Source: Pegoplata infirma (taxonomy: Eukaryota; Arthropoda; Insecta; Diptera; Anthomyiidae). Taken from it: 64,000 nt of DNA. The notes beneath the pieces are model-generated. The model was not told the DNA's origin and ran no database searches. It was given only the letters and a program-made list of their open reading frames with translations. The position numbers and the translations under genes were made by a program. The stretch covers positions 288,071,530-288,135,529 of the forward strand of contig OY992536.1 of assembly GCA_963921195.1 (NCBI GenBank). Direction: 5' to 3'. Shown piece by piece: positions 54,304 through 64,000 of the stretch (positions are counted from its first letter, which is position 1; each line of letters begins with the position of its first letter).

Positions 54304-54440
54304 AGAGATCAATAGAAATTTGAAAAAGCTCAATTGCAATTCCAAAAAAAACAGTTGTAATTCGTTACATAACAACTGAATTTCAATTCATCTTTTTGGA
54401 ATTACAATTGAAACTTTCGAATTATAATTGATTTTTTTAT
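54304..54440. repeat. AATTCGAAAAAGATCAATTG array, right part
   Basis: It continues the array of 49870-50058 on the far side of the 4.2 kb insertion (AGATCAATAGAAATTTG, CAATTGCAATTCC, GGAATTACAATTGAAAC). Confidence 0.65.
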
Positions 54441-54768
54441 TTTTACTTTGAGGCAAAACTCAGGGTTGCCCTGCTAATGCAGTGCATTGGGTTGGTATTA
54501 GGAAAATAGATTATGAGGAGGAGGAACGAGGGAGTAGTGTTTGTAGACATTTAGTTTAAACTTTTCCAAATCGTAGCTGACTGCACAGCGAGATATGAGC
54601 ATTTTAAAATTTTCGGGAATGCTAACTTTTTTGGATCCAAAGTTAGGGCCCACTAGGGTCCACACATGTGAAGAGGACCGGCGATACTATGGAGATTCTA
54701 AGAACCAAAAATTTTTTGGCTTAGTTTCCGAGATAGCGCCATTTTAAGTTTTCTGAAAATAAAAAAAA
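54441..54768. other. Short unique-looking stretch
   Basis: Contains CAGGGTTGCCCTGCTAATGC (54471-54490), which resembles a hAT tip, but no partner is seen. No gene. Confidence 0.35.
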
Positions 54769-55003
54769 ATTTACCATTTATTTTGCTAATATTAGCAAAA
54801 AATCTTGTAAAAATGTAGTCAACTCAATTTCAAATTTAGCAAAAGAAATTAGTTCAAAGTTTGTTTAAAATTGCTAATGTGCTAAATGAAGTTTACAAGA
54901 ATTTTTTGCTAACATGCTAATCTCAACTAAAAATTTGCTAAAAGTTAGCTAACTAGCGTTAGCAAAAAAAATTAGTAAATCTACTAACGTATTTTTTTGA
55001 GTG
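54769..55003. mobile_element. CACTCAAAAAAATA-type MITE, right end
   Basis: It ends CGTATTTTTTTGAGTG before TA, with TTGCTAAAAGTTAGCTAACT wording as at 63278-63884. The left end has been lost. Mini-me A sequence follows directly. Confidence 0.6.
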
Positions 55004-55005
55004 TA

Positions 55006-55776
55006 ATTACTCTAATAACCGTATTATAATAGTATCTATTCGAAATTGGGCAAGTAAAGTTGTTTTGTCTTCACAAATCACCATTCCGAATTTTAAAGAA
55101 ATCGGACCAGTTCTTCTTGTAGCACCCATACACACCACCTTCCCGATTTTCGCATAAATCTCTCAAACTTCATGAAAATAGAAAATATTTAATTGAAATT
55201 TTGTTTGTGTATGTTAAACGCGTACTTTAATAACCTTATCAAATCTGATTATCATCGGACCAGTTTTGGACTTAGGCCCCATGTGAAAATTTCGTGAAAT
55301 ATGCAGTAATTGCGGTTTATTGTCAACAAATAAAAGCCTATTTCTTATAAGGTTTGAGGTGAAAAATGTAGAAGAAAAATTTTAATTTCTAAAAGCTATA
55401 GACATTTCTGGTATTCCTATACCGGTTTCGGACAGTTCCAGTTAACTGTCTTCATCAGTAGGATTTAAATGCCAGTTTGTTTTGTTTAATGGTAATTGTT
55501 TTTCTAATATGTGAATTTTATTTTTATCAATGCCCAGTCCAGAATCGAACCACGAATATTTTCATAGCATTAACAATACTGGTGGGATGGCACTCTAGAC
55601 ATCACCGCCAAAGCATTTCCCTATTTCACTCAAATTTGATTTGTGAGTTCCCTTTACACTTATTAAAGACTTGACAAAATATAGATCTAATCAGACCATG
55701 GAACCCATATTCTGGGACCCAGTTTCCGGGAAACTCTGGTGTAGGCTATTATATGGTCGGACTTGACCGATTATAA
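55006..55776 (+). mobile_element. mini-me A element, 5'-truncated, split by a SINE
   Basis: It starts at ACTCTAATAACCGTATTATA and is collinear with 53107-53577. It is interrupted at 55345 by a SINE, resumes at 55620, and ends with hairpin TCGGACTTGACCGA. Confidence 0.87.
55345..55619 (-). mobile_element. 275-bp tRNA-derived SINE with 8-bp target duplication
   Basis: CCTATTTC at 55337-55344 and 55620-55627 flanks the insert; the empty site is known from other mini-me A copies. On the minus strand a B box GGTTCGATTCT (55551-55541) lies 68 bases from the 5' end, where RNA polymerase III heads have it. Downstream is a conserved-looking module with CTGATGAAGACAGTTAACTG and GTCCGAAACCGGTATAGG, the kind of GATGAAGAC/GAAACCGGT block seen in arthropod SINEs and LINE tails. 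The A box is degenerate. Confidence 0.78.
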
Positions 55777-56629
55777 TATTCTATTGTTTTTTTTTATCGA
55801 AATTCCTCCAATTAAAGAGATTGTTTTACCAATCATCAAATTGTGGGTAATTGATTGAAAATTTTTTCAATAAAACATTTTTTCGATTTTGATCACAAAT
55901 TTGATCAATTTTTTATTTATACTCAATCAAAATAATGATTGATTTAACGAATGAATTGTTAGCTTATAAAAAAATTATCAAAAAATTCATCTTTTTTGCT
56001 TTCCAATATGTTGCGAACAATAAAAAAAGTAAAACCCGATTGTGTTGCATATTTTTGAGTTAATCTATTCAAATAAAAAATCTTGTATGTGGAAAATTTG
56101 TAATTCGACAGTTAAAAAAAATAACTAAACTTTTAACCAAAACATTGATTCTTCTTCTTCTTATTCCTTTAGCTCCCAGTGGAGCATAGGGCCTCAACAT
56201 AGCTTCGCCATTCTCCTCTATCTCGAGCGATGATTAAATTTTATTGATCAATAGATTTTATTGAAAATATTTAGCCAATAATTTTTTGTGTGTGGAAAGA
56301 CTTCTGCGGGGAGTGAATTCCATATACGACTAGTTCGACTGAGAAACGAATTTTCTCTGTAGTGGGTTGTGTGATTCATAGGACTATCAACAACAAACGA
56401 ATGTTATCTACTGGATTGAGGAATATTGCGAACGTATCTACACCGGAGTCTCGGGGATAAGTTCAAAAACCAAAAAAAAATCACACTCGAAATTGTTTTT
56501 TGTGCAAAAATTACTAACAATAAGTTACTCGTATAAATAACAATAATAAAAATTGTTCTTTGCATTTTTTTTAATTTTTTTTGTTAAAAAAAATGTCAAT
56601 CACTAAAAGAGTGTTTAATTGTGAAGGGC
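55777..56629 (-). mobile_element. AT-rich stretch holding a LINE 3' end at 56148-56232
   Basis: The complement of 56148-56232 reads RDRGEWRSYVEALCSTGS and a stop, the C-terminus typical of a widespread arthropod non-LTR reverse transcriptase, followed by an AAGAAGAAGAAG tail. The 43-base insertion at 13875-13917 ends with similar codons. The rest of 55777-56629 is AT-rich with no other feature. Confidence 0.6.
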
Positions 56630-56960
56630 ATTCACGAATTCACTTTTATACTTGTTTGAATTACAATTGATGTTTTACGAATAAGAATTAGAATCTTCGA
56701 ATTACGCTTAATCCTTTTCGAATTACAATTCATATTTTTTTGTATAACAACTGATGATTTCAAATTGCAATTAAAATCTTCCAACTGTAATTGGAATTTT
56801 CGAATTACAAATGGAATATTCGAATTACAAGTACAATTTTAAAATTACCAATAGAATCTTTGTATGTATTAGAAATAGAATTTTCGAATAACAAATGGAA
56901 TCTTCGAATAACAATTGATATTTTTCGAATTATACCTATAAATGTTGCAGAAATAACCTA
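56630..56960. repeat. TTCGAATTACAATTGAAT array, about 22-base period
   Basis: Roughly fourteen degenerate units such as TTTTCGAATTACAAATGGAA and CTTCGAATTACGCTTAAT. Related to 49870-50058. Confidence 0.75.
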
Positions 56961-57426
56961 TTCTCTTATCCTATTTTACCTACCTTACCTGCTTGTATGC
57001 GTGTGGTTAATGTAGCATATTTAAAGATTTATTTAAACAGATCATTGGTGTCACTAAATTGTCACCACCTAAGCATTAACATAATTTCAACTACATGCAC
57101 AAACGCTTATGGATAGTACACACACACTCATACATAGCTATGTACATATGTAACTACAAAAACAAGTAAAGCTTTTTAGATTTTTGGTCAACTAACAATG
57201 GCCACAAAATGAGGCTAACCAACTCTAACAAACACACATGCAACAAAATATATGTGCATTTACATATGTGAGTTACTAAATCTGCATGTGTATGAGTGCA
57301 TACTGTTCAGGGATATGTATGTTTGTGTGTATTAATGTGTATTATGAAAATGTTGTTTACATTACATTACGTTGCAATGAAATGTAAGTTTTTCACTAAC
57401 TACTACACACTCACATTACACTGTGT
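56961..57426. other. Unique-looking AT-rich DNA
   Basis: Contains CACACACTCATACATA-type simple sequence at about 57119-57140. No gene recognised. Confidence 0.4.
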
Positions 57427-59442
57427 GACAGCGAAAAAAAACCTGGGATGCGATACTTATTTTCTAGTAGGTGTTGTCGAGTACAATAAGACCCTGTACT
57501 TGAAATTTGCGAAACACCTCCAAAATCTTGAGTTACGGGTAAAAAACCGGTTTTTCGAACTTTTTACACTTATAAGCCAGTAACTTTGTTGAAAACCAAC
57601 CGATTTTAAATTTATCGACGGTTTTAGAAAGAAGAAAGTGAGGCCTTCCGAAGATCTGAACATAATATTTAAGTAATATTGAGACAACTATGCGTATTTC
57701 TCCAACAAACTCAATTTTTTTAAAAAATTTTTCTATTTTTCAACTTTGGAGATGTTTTTACACATTTTTTTGTTAAGTAACCGTATTATTTATGAATTTA
57801 TTAAAAAAGTATATTTATTTGTGAGAAAAACTCAACTTTGGTTTTTAAAATCGGTAAAAAATTGACCAAGTTACTAAACTTTTAATAAAAACAAAATTTT
57901 GGAATAAATGCCTGCACAATGTTTTTACCTCTAACCGTAGTACGGGGTATATTCACTTTGTCATTCGGTGCGAAACGCATCAAAATATCGGTCTAGAGTC
58001 TCACATCGAATATAATTTTTTGATCAGTGATCGATTCTAAGACATTATAGAGATGGCGAAATATCGGTCTAGAGTCCCATAAAGTATATATTTTTTTGAT
58101 CATTGATCGATTCTAAGACATTGAAGAGATGTCCGTCATGTGCGGACGTCCACTTGTAGAATACATGATAATTTAGTGGAATGTAAATCTTGTATAAATG
58201 ACAATGGAACTCTAAAGCAAAAAAGTTTTGCGAAAGCTCTTGTTCTAAACTGTTGTTGAGAAGGGGAACTCAGCGGCGCGGATGTATGGCCTGCCTGGGA
58301 CATATTTCCCTTGCGATAAATGAAAAAAACTACAAGGACGTTTCGCGGGTTTGTGGGGTTGTGGGTGATGCTGTCTGGGAACACCTTGCTCTAGCGATTA
58401 ATGTTTACAAATTTATATATTATAATATTTACACTCAAATAATAAAATTTTATATTTTTTTTTAATTTTCGTTTAACCTAAAAGGAAAGCGGACCAAAAA
58501 AATGGCATTGTTTAATCCCCTTGGTTCAACAGCGGGTCAATGAACTTCATATGACGCAAAAATGTTTTATTTGTTGAACAAATAGACAAAAGACTTTAAA
58601 ATAAAATAGTGTATTTCTGGGGTTGCATTAGTTCTCCAAGGGGAAACTTTTTTCCCCTGGTCCGGTTTAGCCCATTTACAAACTTTACTGTCCTATAAAC
58701 ATAACACATATTCGTGTCAAAACTTCAGGAGTCTAGCTCTTTTATTTTAGACAGTTTCGTGTCATCCACAGATGGGCAAACGGACGGTCAGACAGACGGA
58801 CAAAGCTAGAATGTCGTAGAATCGATCACTGATCAAAAATATATACTTTGTGGCACCCTAGATCGATATTTCGATGTGTTTCACACAGAATGACAAAGTG
58901 AGTATACCCCGCATATTATGGTTGGAAGGTAGAAAAACATTGTGCAGGCATTTATTACAAAATTTTGTTTTTATTAAAAGTTTAATAACTCAGTCAATTT
59001 TTAGCCGATTTTAAAAACCAAGGTTGTAATTTACTCTTAAATATATATACTTTATTAATAAATGCATAAATGGTACGGTTCCTAAATAAAAAAATATGAT
59101 AAAACATCTTCAAACTTAAAAAATAATGATTTTTTTTGGAAAAATTGAGTTTGCTGGAAAAATACGCACAGTTGTTTTAATATTACTTAAATGTCATGTT
59201 CACAACTTCGAAAGATATTAGTTTATTCTTTCTAAAACCGTTGAGAAATTCAAAATCGGTTAATATTCAACAAAGTTACTGGCTTATAAGTGTAAAAAGT
59301 TCGAAAAAACGGTTTTTTACCCGTAACTCAAGATTTTGGAGGTGTTTCGCAAGTTTCAAGGACAGAATCTTGTTGTACTCAACAGCTCCTACTAGAAAAA
59401 AAGTATCGCATCCCAGGTTTTTCTGTTTCATTCATTTTTGTA
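57427..59442. mobile_element. 2 kb palindrome with CCTGGGATGCGATAC arms, mini-me B in both arms
   Basis: The arms start CCTGGGATGCGATACTTATT (57442) and end GTATCGCATCCCAGG (59417). They match inverted over about 700 bases, including CCTCCAAAATCTTGAGTTAC and complement, and TGCCTGCACAATGTTTTTA-CC and complement. A 9-mer ACACTGTGT lies at 57418-57426 and 59443-59451, a possible MULE-length target duplication. Mini-me B sequence lies in both arms: 57927-58145 with a partial internal duplication, and 58480-58938 inverted. The unpaired middle is 58146-58480. Confidence 0.65.
58146..58480 (+). other. Unpaired centre of the palindrome, GC-richer segment with a small direct duplication
   Basis: It is notably less AT-rich than its surroundings. 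The frame at 58253-58465 contains CLGHISLAINEKNYKD and later WEHLALAIN. The DNA shows the same duplication: CTGGGACATATTTCCCTTGC and CTGGGAACACCTTGCTCTAG, each followed by GATWAATG. It could be a captured exon, but I do not recognise the protein. Confidence 0.4.
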
Positions 59443-59451
59443 ACACTGTGT

Positions 59452-59724
59452 TATCTGTGTGCTTGAGTGCGTGTGTTTGTTTCATGTTACAGGTACAACC
59501 AAATAATATTACCTGTAATTTGTGCACTTGTATATGTGAGTGTGTTGGAAATAAAAAATAGAATTCCAAAGTAGTAGATAGTAAAAAAGTACCTGTTCCA
59601 CAATTGAACAGTTCATGTAAGAAGGACGAATTCATGGGGAGACAAAAACGCTATAAACGGTTAAAATGTATTATATTTTTTTGTCAACTTTTTGCATTAT
59701 GCACAAAAGATGACAAAAATATTA
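59452..59724. other. AT-rich DNA, nothing recognised
   Basis: TGTGTGCTTGAGTGCGTGTG at about 59456 is mildly simple; no gene. Confidence 0.4.
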
Positions 59725-60389
59725 GTGGTCCTGAACTTAATGCTGCTCTCTCTAGAACCACGTTGTCATGTTGTCAATTCAACCGCGATTTTTGCAAAAA
59801 GTGTTCGATCAAAGATTTTGGTTTTTATTGCTAAATTATTCTTAGACATCCCAAATACATCTTGAAAAATAAATTATGGTCGTACTTTTAGCTTAAAACT
59901 GTCTCGGACCACCTGAATAGCACACTGCAATGAAAGAGCAGCGATTGTGGCCATAGCGCAATCTTGAAGAAGATAACAATAACTCAAAATGTGGACTGCG
60001 CTTCCCCTATGCACCTTTTTGAGTGCCACTTTACAACAATGATCCTGGGAGTCTTGGGTGAGGGGCATTTCGGGTATTAGAGCCTATATAAATTTTAACA
60101 CAGACTGATCGAAGCTGCACGATCAAGCGGGCTTTGGAGTCTATTCGGAAGAGCTTTAATTGAGCCTGGCTCGAGGATTTCCAGATCGTAGCAGTGTTAC
60201 CAGGCAGAGATGTTGGATGGACTGGTTGACATACAATGTCTTGTCTTTAACAGCAGTCAAAATCTATTCTGACAGTCAAGCCACGGTCAAGTCCCTGGAG
60301 TCAATGTTTCAGAAACAAGATCGGCCCTTAACTGCAGCATGTATTTAAATGAGATTGCCAAGCTGTTTAGCATACGACTTATATGGGTT
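59725..60389 (+). pseudogene. N1 non-LTR retrotransposon, left part of a copy split by a SINE
   Basis: An RT scrap (CTTAATGCTGCTCTCTCTAG, about 59737-59775) is followed, after a deletion, by the N1 region before RNase H (59915-60060) and RNase H itself (60100-60389). The latter includes VKIYSDSQATVKSLESMF and the MAKQF-equivalent block. It stops at TTATATGGGTT (60379-60389), the duplicated target of the SINE, and continues at 61088. Confidence 0.85.
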
Positions 60390-61087
60390 TATTAGGGGGC
60401 CACCCTAGGCTAGTTAGTAGCGTGCTAGCCTTAAAACGTGGGGGTCGTGGGTTCGATTCCCACCAGAACCCTTGATTCTTCGCTACAACGAGACGACGGA
60501 CATTGTTACCAGTTCTCGGTTAGGTTGAAATTATTAAAAATGAGTTGTAAATAAACAGAAAAAAAAAAAATAATAATAACACTGTAAGTAAAATTTAAAC
60601 TTTTGAAATGACCCACAAAAACGCCAAGACACCCCAACTTAGTTTTGGGTCATAGAATCCAGTGGTATACTCCGTTTTAAAAAGTTAGCTTAAAATAACG
60701 AGATTTTTTTTTTCGATTTTTAATTTGCAAATGTAAGAGTAAAAATTGAATAAATCAAAAAAAAAAATTATAAAATTCATCAAAATAAGAGCAAGTATTG
60801 TTCCATGCCCGCTTGAAAATGAACATGCATTATTTCTAGATATTAATTTTCGACAAATAACAAGTTTTTAACAAGTTTTTTAAGTTTTTTCATTCAAATA
60901 AAATGAAAAATCGCCTTAAATCTACTACAAATTTAAAATCGAAATATCTCGGGATTTTGAGCTAACTTTTAAAAACGGGATACAACACTGGATTCTACGA
61001 CCCAAAATTAGGTTGACGTGTCTCGGCGTTTTGGTGTGTCATTTTCACCTACTTACAGTGTAATTGATCATATGATCAAAACTATCA
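60390..61087 (+). mobile_element. tRNA-derived SINE inserted in N1, itself carrying a MITE
   Basis: The perfect 11-mer TTATATGGGTT at 60379-60389 and 61088-61098 flanks it. The head has an A-box-like TAGGCTAGTTAGTAGCG, a perfect B box GGTTCGATTCC (60450-60460) and a 5-bp T-stem (GTGGG-CCCAC). The body runs CTTGATTCTTCGCTACAACG, AGACGACGGAC and CGGTTAGGTTG into an A-rich TAATAATAA tail (to 60579). After the MITE, 61061-61087 with palindrome TTGATCATATGATCAA completes it. The acceptor stem does not pair, so it is not a tRNA gene. Confidence 0.8.
60580..61060. mobile_element. 481-bp foldback MITE with about 130-bp TIR and TAA target duplication
   Basis: It starts CACTGTAAGTA and ends TACTTACAGTG, with TAA on both sides (60577-60579, 61061-61063). 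The arms pair over about 130 bases, for example AACGCCAAGACAC with GTGTCTCGGCGTT, and TAGAATCCAGTG with CACTGGATTCTA. The 3-bp TWA duplication suggests PIF/Harbinger; CACTA-type elements also make 3-bp duplications. Confidence 0.85.
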
Positions 61088-61474
61088 TTATATGGGTTCC
61101 AGGGAACAGAGACGTTCACGGGAATAACAAAGCCGATGAGTTTGCAAGACAGGGAACTACCATATAGGTTCCAGCACAATTGGATTATGTTGGTATACCT
61201 CTAGAAACATGCAAGCAAAATGAACACGGCTTCGTTCAGTAACGGAGACTAATCGGAGATAGGCACATGGATGTACGTGTGAGACGCACATGTGAGCTAA
61301 AAAATTTTGACGGTGGTAACTGTAATTATAGGAAAGCACGTAGAGCGGTTAAATGTGCTGTGAAATTTCTTTTGCCGGAGTTGCATGAATGATGAGGAGT
61401 TGGAAACTATCGAACACTTTATGTGCCATTCCCCGGTACTTTCTAGTCAGAGCTGCACGATCTTTCTGATAGGA
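61088..61474 (+). pseudogene. N1 non-LTR retrotransposon, right part of the split copy
   Basis: It resumes at TATATGGGTTCCAGGGAACA (GxRDVHGNNKADEFARQG-like RNase H end), then ITG-CLIGK-like and MNDEELETIEHFMCHSPVLS, where the finger has lost a Cys. It ends near 61470 where N3 starts. Confidence 0.85.
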
Positions 61475-61912
61475 TAGGAGAATCAGTATCTGCAGTGACA
61501 GCCAGGCTGCGCTCAATGCACCTGAATCTGCAGTCACTTAATCTAAAATTGTCCAGGAATGTCCAGGTCTCATTCGGAAATAGGGTCAGTCTTCACAGGG
61601 GAATTGCTGACTCTTTGACAAATGTTCACTCCAGTAAAACTCCTCACAATCCGGAACCTCTTATTGGTATAGGCTTGACATGGCTGATGCAAACGTTTTG
61701 TGGTTAGACCAGACAACAAAGTGGCTGACTATCTACTCAGTCTGAATAGAATAGACTGTAGCAGACTTACTGGCTTAATTACGGGTCATATGACGAGATT
61801 AGGTGTCTGTCAGACTCATTGTGTGCAGCTTGTCTTGAGGATGAGTATACAACAGAACACTAAGTATGTTGTTCTCCAGCGTTCTCAAGGTCTAGACTGC
61901 AGATAATAGGTT
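61475..61912 (+). pseudogene. N3 non-LTR retrotransposon, RNase H to 3' tail
   Basis: It opens with GTATCTGCAGTGACAGCCAG (ISICSDSQAALNAL-like with frameshift), then GIADSLTNVHSS, DNKVADYLLSLNRIDCSRLT and GLITGH-MTRLGV. The DNA ends AATAGGTTAGGTTTG. It is collinear with 11000-11440. Switching from N1 to N3 at the same relative point as at 11000 is notable. Confidence 0.82.
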
Positions 61913-61916
61913 AGGT

Positions 61917-62830
61917 TTGAAGGGCGTTCACTATTTGGTGAATTCAGTCGGAGGCCATAAGGCCCATAGTGATTCCCATAATTTTACTTCCCTACTCCCC
62001 CTCTGATACAAAGTTTTACTTCTTAAACAACCCCGATTCTCTAAGGTATTCTGCTAGAGACATCAATGAGACACCGTTTTGACAGTCCAGGTCATCAAAA
62101 AATCTTTGCCCCAAATGCACCGAGATGTCAGGTTCTACACGTTCCTCCACCGATTCCGAGCCATTTATCGCACATTCATCAGCCAATTTGTTCCCAGCGA
62201 CCCCACTATGTCCAGGAAGCCAGATTAGCTTGAATGTGTGCTGACTGATTCGACAAAGGGTTGTATAAAATTTCTAGCGATTCTCGATTTTACAGTGTTC
62301 CACGAAAATGTTAATGACTCAAGTACGAAGGTACCTTGTCATACCTCAGGCTGGAAAACACTATACTTATCCGGAAATCTCAATGAGGCCCCGATTTTGA
62401 GGCGTTCAGAGTAAACTCCCGAACCCGTACCCATCTCCATCTTTGATCAGTCCGTAAATATTGAGATCGCATTCTCTGTCTTAACAGAGTGTTCCGCCCA
62501 GTCTTCCCTAGTCGGTGTTTGGACTTTGAAGGTTCTGTCAAAGTTCATTTGTGGTTCTCTCTTCCAGTTTCGTCCCGTACTTTATATAGTCGAGTGTCCC
62601 AAAGAGCGTTGCTTAAGCATTTGCAACTTTCTTAACCTGACAGCCAATTTTGCTGCTGTTCTCTTGACATAAATATCCACAGGCTGAGTGTTTAGTATCA
62701 CTTCCAGGCCGACCTAGGGTGCTGATCTTATAGCGCCAGTGGCAGCCACACACGCCAGTCGTTGTACCTTCTGTAGTTCGAGAGGATAATAGGTTATGAT
62801 GTTCTGTCAATAGACACAGTCCACGGACTT
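61917..62830 (-). pseudogene. N4 non-LTR retrotransposon, RT C-terminus, RNase H and 3' end
   Basis: The minus strand gives LACVAATGAIRSAP-like and QPVDIYVKRTAAKLAVRLRK (RT thumb and connector). Then IFTD-stop-SKMEMGTGSGVYSE (RNase H DGS with Gly changed to TGA), DKYSVFQPEV, and LPGHSGVAGNKLADECAING with the His and Asp. The C-terminus ends LMSLAEYLRESGLFKK and a stop, without the Cys/His finger of N1 and N2. It ends with AAACCTAACCTA, shared head-to-tail with N3's GGTTAGGTTT at 61900-61915. Confidence 0.8.
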
Positions 62831-63185
62831 CCCTTGTCTGATTTACTCATGGTTGCGAAACAAACTGAGAAATTGTGAGCAGCACTTTTTCAATATTTTT
62901 ATTCTTCTAAACTTTCATTCACCCTTACTAATTTTCCTTTTTAGGTTACGGTACAATGGGCTATTTAAAGTCTGAGCGCCATGGATTTGCCTAAAGAGCA
63001 AGTTTACTTAATTTTGCAATACAACAAATAGTTTTTAAGTTATCCAGTTCTTAAGATTCTCAAGACCCTATTAGGCCCCTAAGTTAATCTCAAAAACTAA
63101 GCACGGTAGAGAAACGGACAAACATTTTGGACAAAAAATAGTCCTCAAATGTGTATGAATTAAATTGAAAAAAAAAATCCCTGAC
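62831..63185. other. AT-rich DNA, nothing recognised
   Basis: No gene or element boundary is visible. Confidence 0.4.
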
Positions 63186-63255
63186 AGGGTTGTAAGTGGC
63201 TGCTGACATTTTACGTCAGCACGCATAGACCCTGAGGTCCATTGTGTTTGTGATT
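63186..63255 (-). mobile_element. N1 3'-tail fragment
   Basis: TGTAAGTGGCTGCTGACATT, then TTACGTCAGCACGCATAGAC and CCTGAGGTCCATTGTG, matches the N1 3' end at 14083-14142. It is a very short 5'-truncated copy. Confidence 0.75.
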
Positions 63256-63277
63256 CAAATTGTCAAAATATTAAATA

Positions 63278-63884
63278 CACTCAAAAAAATAAAACTGTAA
63301 AGTTAGCAAAAAATTTTGTTAAATTTAACTAAAAAAACACCTGATTTTAAACCTACTAAATTTCAAGTTAATTTAACAAAAAATATGTAGTTAACTTTTC
63401 GTAGAATGAATGTAGCAAAAAAAACCGTAATTTTAACTAAAAATTCAGCTGAAAATTTCGTAACATTTTTTATTAGTTGAATTCAGCTAAACTTTTTGAA
63501 AAAAATTTTAAGTTTGGTAAATATTGGTTTTAAACACTAACACTTCACTTATTTTTTTCTTTTTTTCACAGCATTAAGTTCAGCTTAAGTAGGACTTATG
63601 AGATTTGCATAGGAGGCTACACAAGAAATGTTTAAAATTTTTCACTTGACAAAAATGTTACAAAAAATCAGCAAATTTATTAGTAAAAATTCGTAAACTC
63701 AGTTTTAAAGTCAACAAAAAAAATTAATTCAAAATTTGTACAAAACTATAGTACTTTCGTAAATTGAACTTAACTAGAAAAAGTAGTTAAAACACTGATT
63801 TTAACTAAAAATTTGCTAAAAAGCCAGTAAACTCGAGTTAACAAAAAAAATTTTGTTAACTTTACACTTTTATTTTTTTGAGTG
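63278..63884. mobile_element. 607-bp CACTCAAAAAAATA-type MITE, intact ends
   Basis: It starts CACTCAAAAAAATAAAAC and ends TTTTATTTTTTTGAGTG, with TA on both sides (63276-63277, 63885-63886). Subterminal TGTAAAGTTAGCAAAAAATT and its complement extend the TIR. The interior repeats TTAACTAAAAATTTGCTAAA in both orientations. Same family as 50501-53715. Confidence 0.85.
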
Positions 63885-63886
63885 TA

Positions 63887-64000
63887 ATTTTTTCTTATCC
63901 ATATTTTTTAGGAAAATATGAACTTAAAATAAAATACATGGCAATGGAGCTAAATCACTATTAATTTTCAGGAAAGACAATCGCAAATTCCCAAAAATTC
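63887..64000. other. AT-rich end of window
   Basis: No feature is recognised in the last 114 bases. Confidence 0.3.

Noticed and set aside
58253..58465. Possible importin-beta/HEAT-like fragment (LGHISLAIN, VCGVVGD)
   Set aside because: Resemblance is a few residues in the wrong order; kept only as an unnamed GC-richer segment.
60391..60470. A tRNA gene (perfect B box and T-arm)
   Set aside because: The acceptor and anticodon stems do not pair, and a target duplication, body and A-rich tail show it is a SINE.

Overview
The window is AT-rich nuclear DNA of a eukaryote, almost certainly a dipteran and probably a calyptrate fly. The main reason is a dense population of mini-me/INE-1-type elements carrying (GTCY)n proto-microsatellites. 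Also present are mariner and Tc1-like transposase relics, RNase H-encoding non-LTR retrotransposons with CCTAACCTAA tails, tRNA-Lys-type LTR primer sites and histone H1 fragments. No intact protein-coding gene was found. Most open frames sit in decayed transposons or low-complexity arrays. One short minus-strand segment (48219-48259) looks like a real host exon, so much of the window could be intronic or intergenic DNA.

Region by region: 1-4.4 kb holds a mini-me end, a Tc1-like transposase relic and a 2.9 kb foldback with a perfect 8-bp target duplication. 5.1-19.4 kb is a graveyard of non-LTR retrotransposons: family N1 in at least seven pieces on both strands, plus N2, N3 and N5 fragments. 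A mariner relic and fragments of a minus-strand LTR element with a Lys-type primer-binding site lie among them. 19.7-21.5 kb holds MITEs and a mini-me. 22.7-27.7 kb is a 5 kb palindromic satellite bounded by hAT-like termini. 28-31 kb holds MITEs and a GATGAAAA array split by a mini-me. 33.2-40.4 kb is a giant 7.2 kb palindrome with up to five nested layers. 40.8-47.3 kb holds further MITEs and mini-mes, including a four-layer nest. 47.3-49.2 kb is the most unique-looking DNA and contains the candidate exon. 49.2-56 kb is a hAT-like satellite carrier followed by a nested MITE pair that captured and duplicated the 5' end of a histone H1 gene; a tRNA-derived SINE lies just beyond. 57.4-59.4 kb is another palindrome. 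59.7-63.9 kb holds N1, N3 and N4 fragments, a SINE carrying a MITE inside an N1 copy, and a final MITE.

The genes do not form pathways. What links the region is layered transposition: many boundaries can be set to the base from target duplications, and this gives an insertion order. The most striking theme is that several hAT-terminated elements are filled with palindromic satellite arrays rather than genes.

Naming used here: N1-N5 are my labels for non-LTR families. 'mini-me A' and 'mini-me B' are two sequence types sharing the same architecture. The TIR and TSD comparisons were made by eye; percentages and database matches were not computed.
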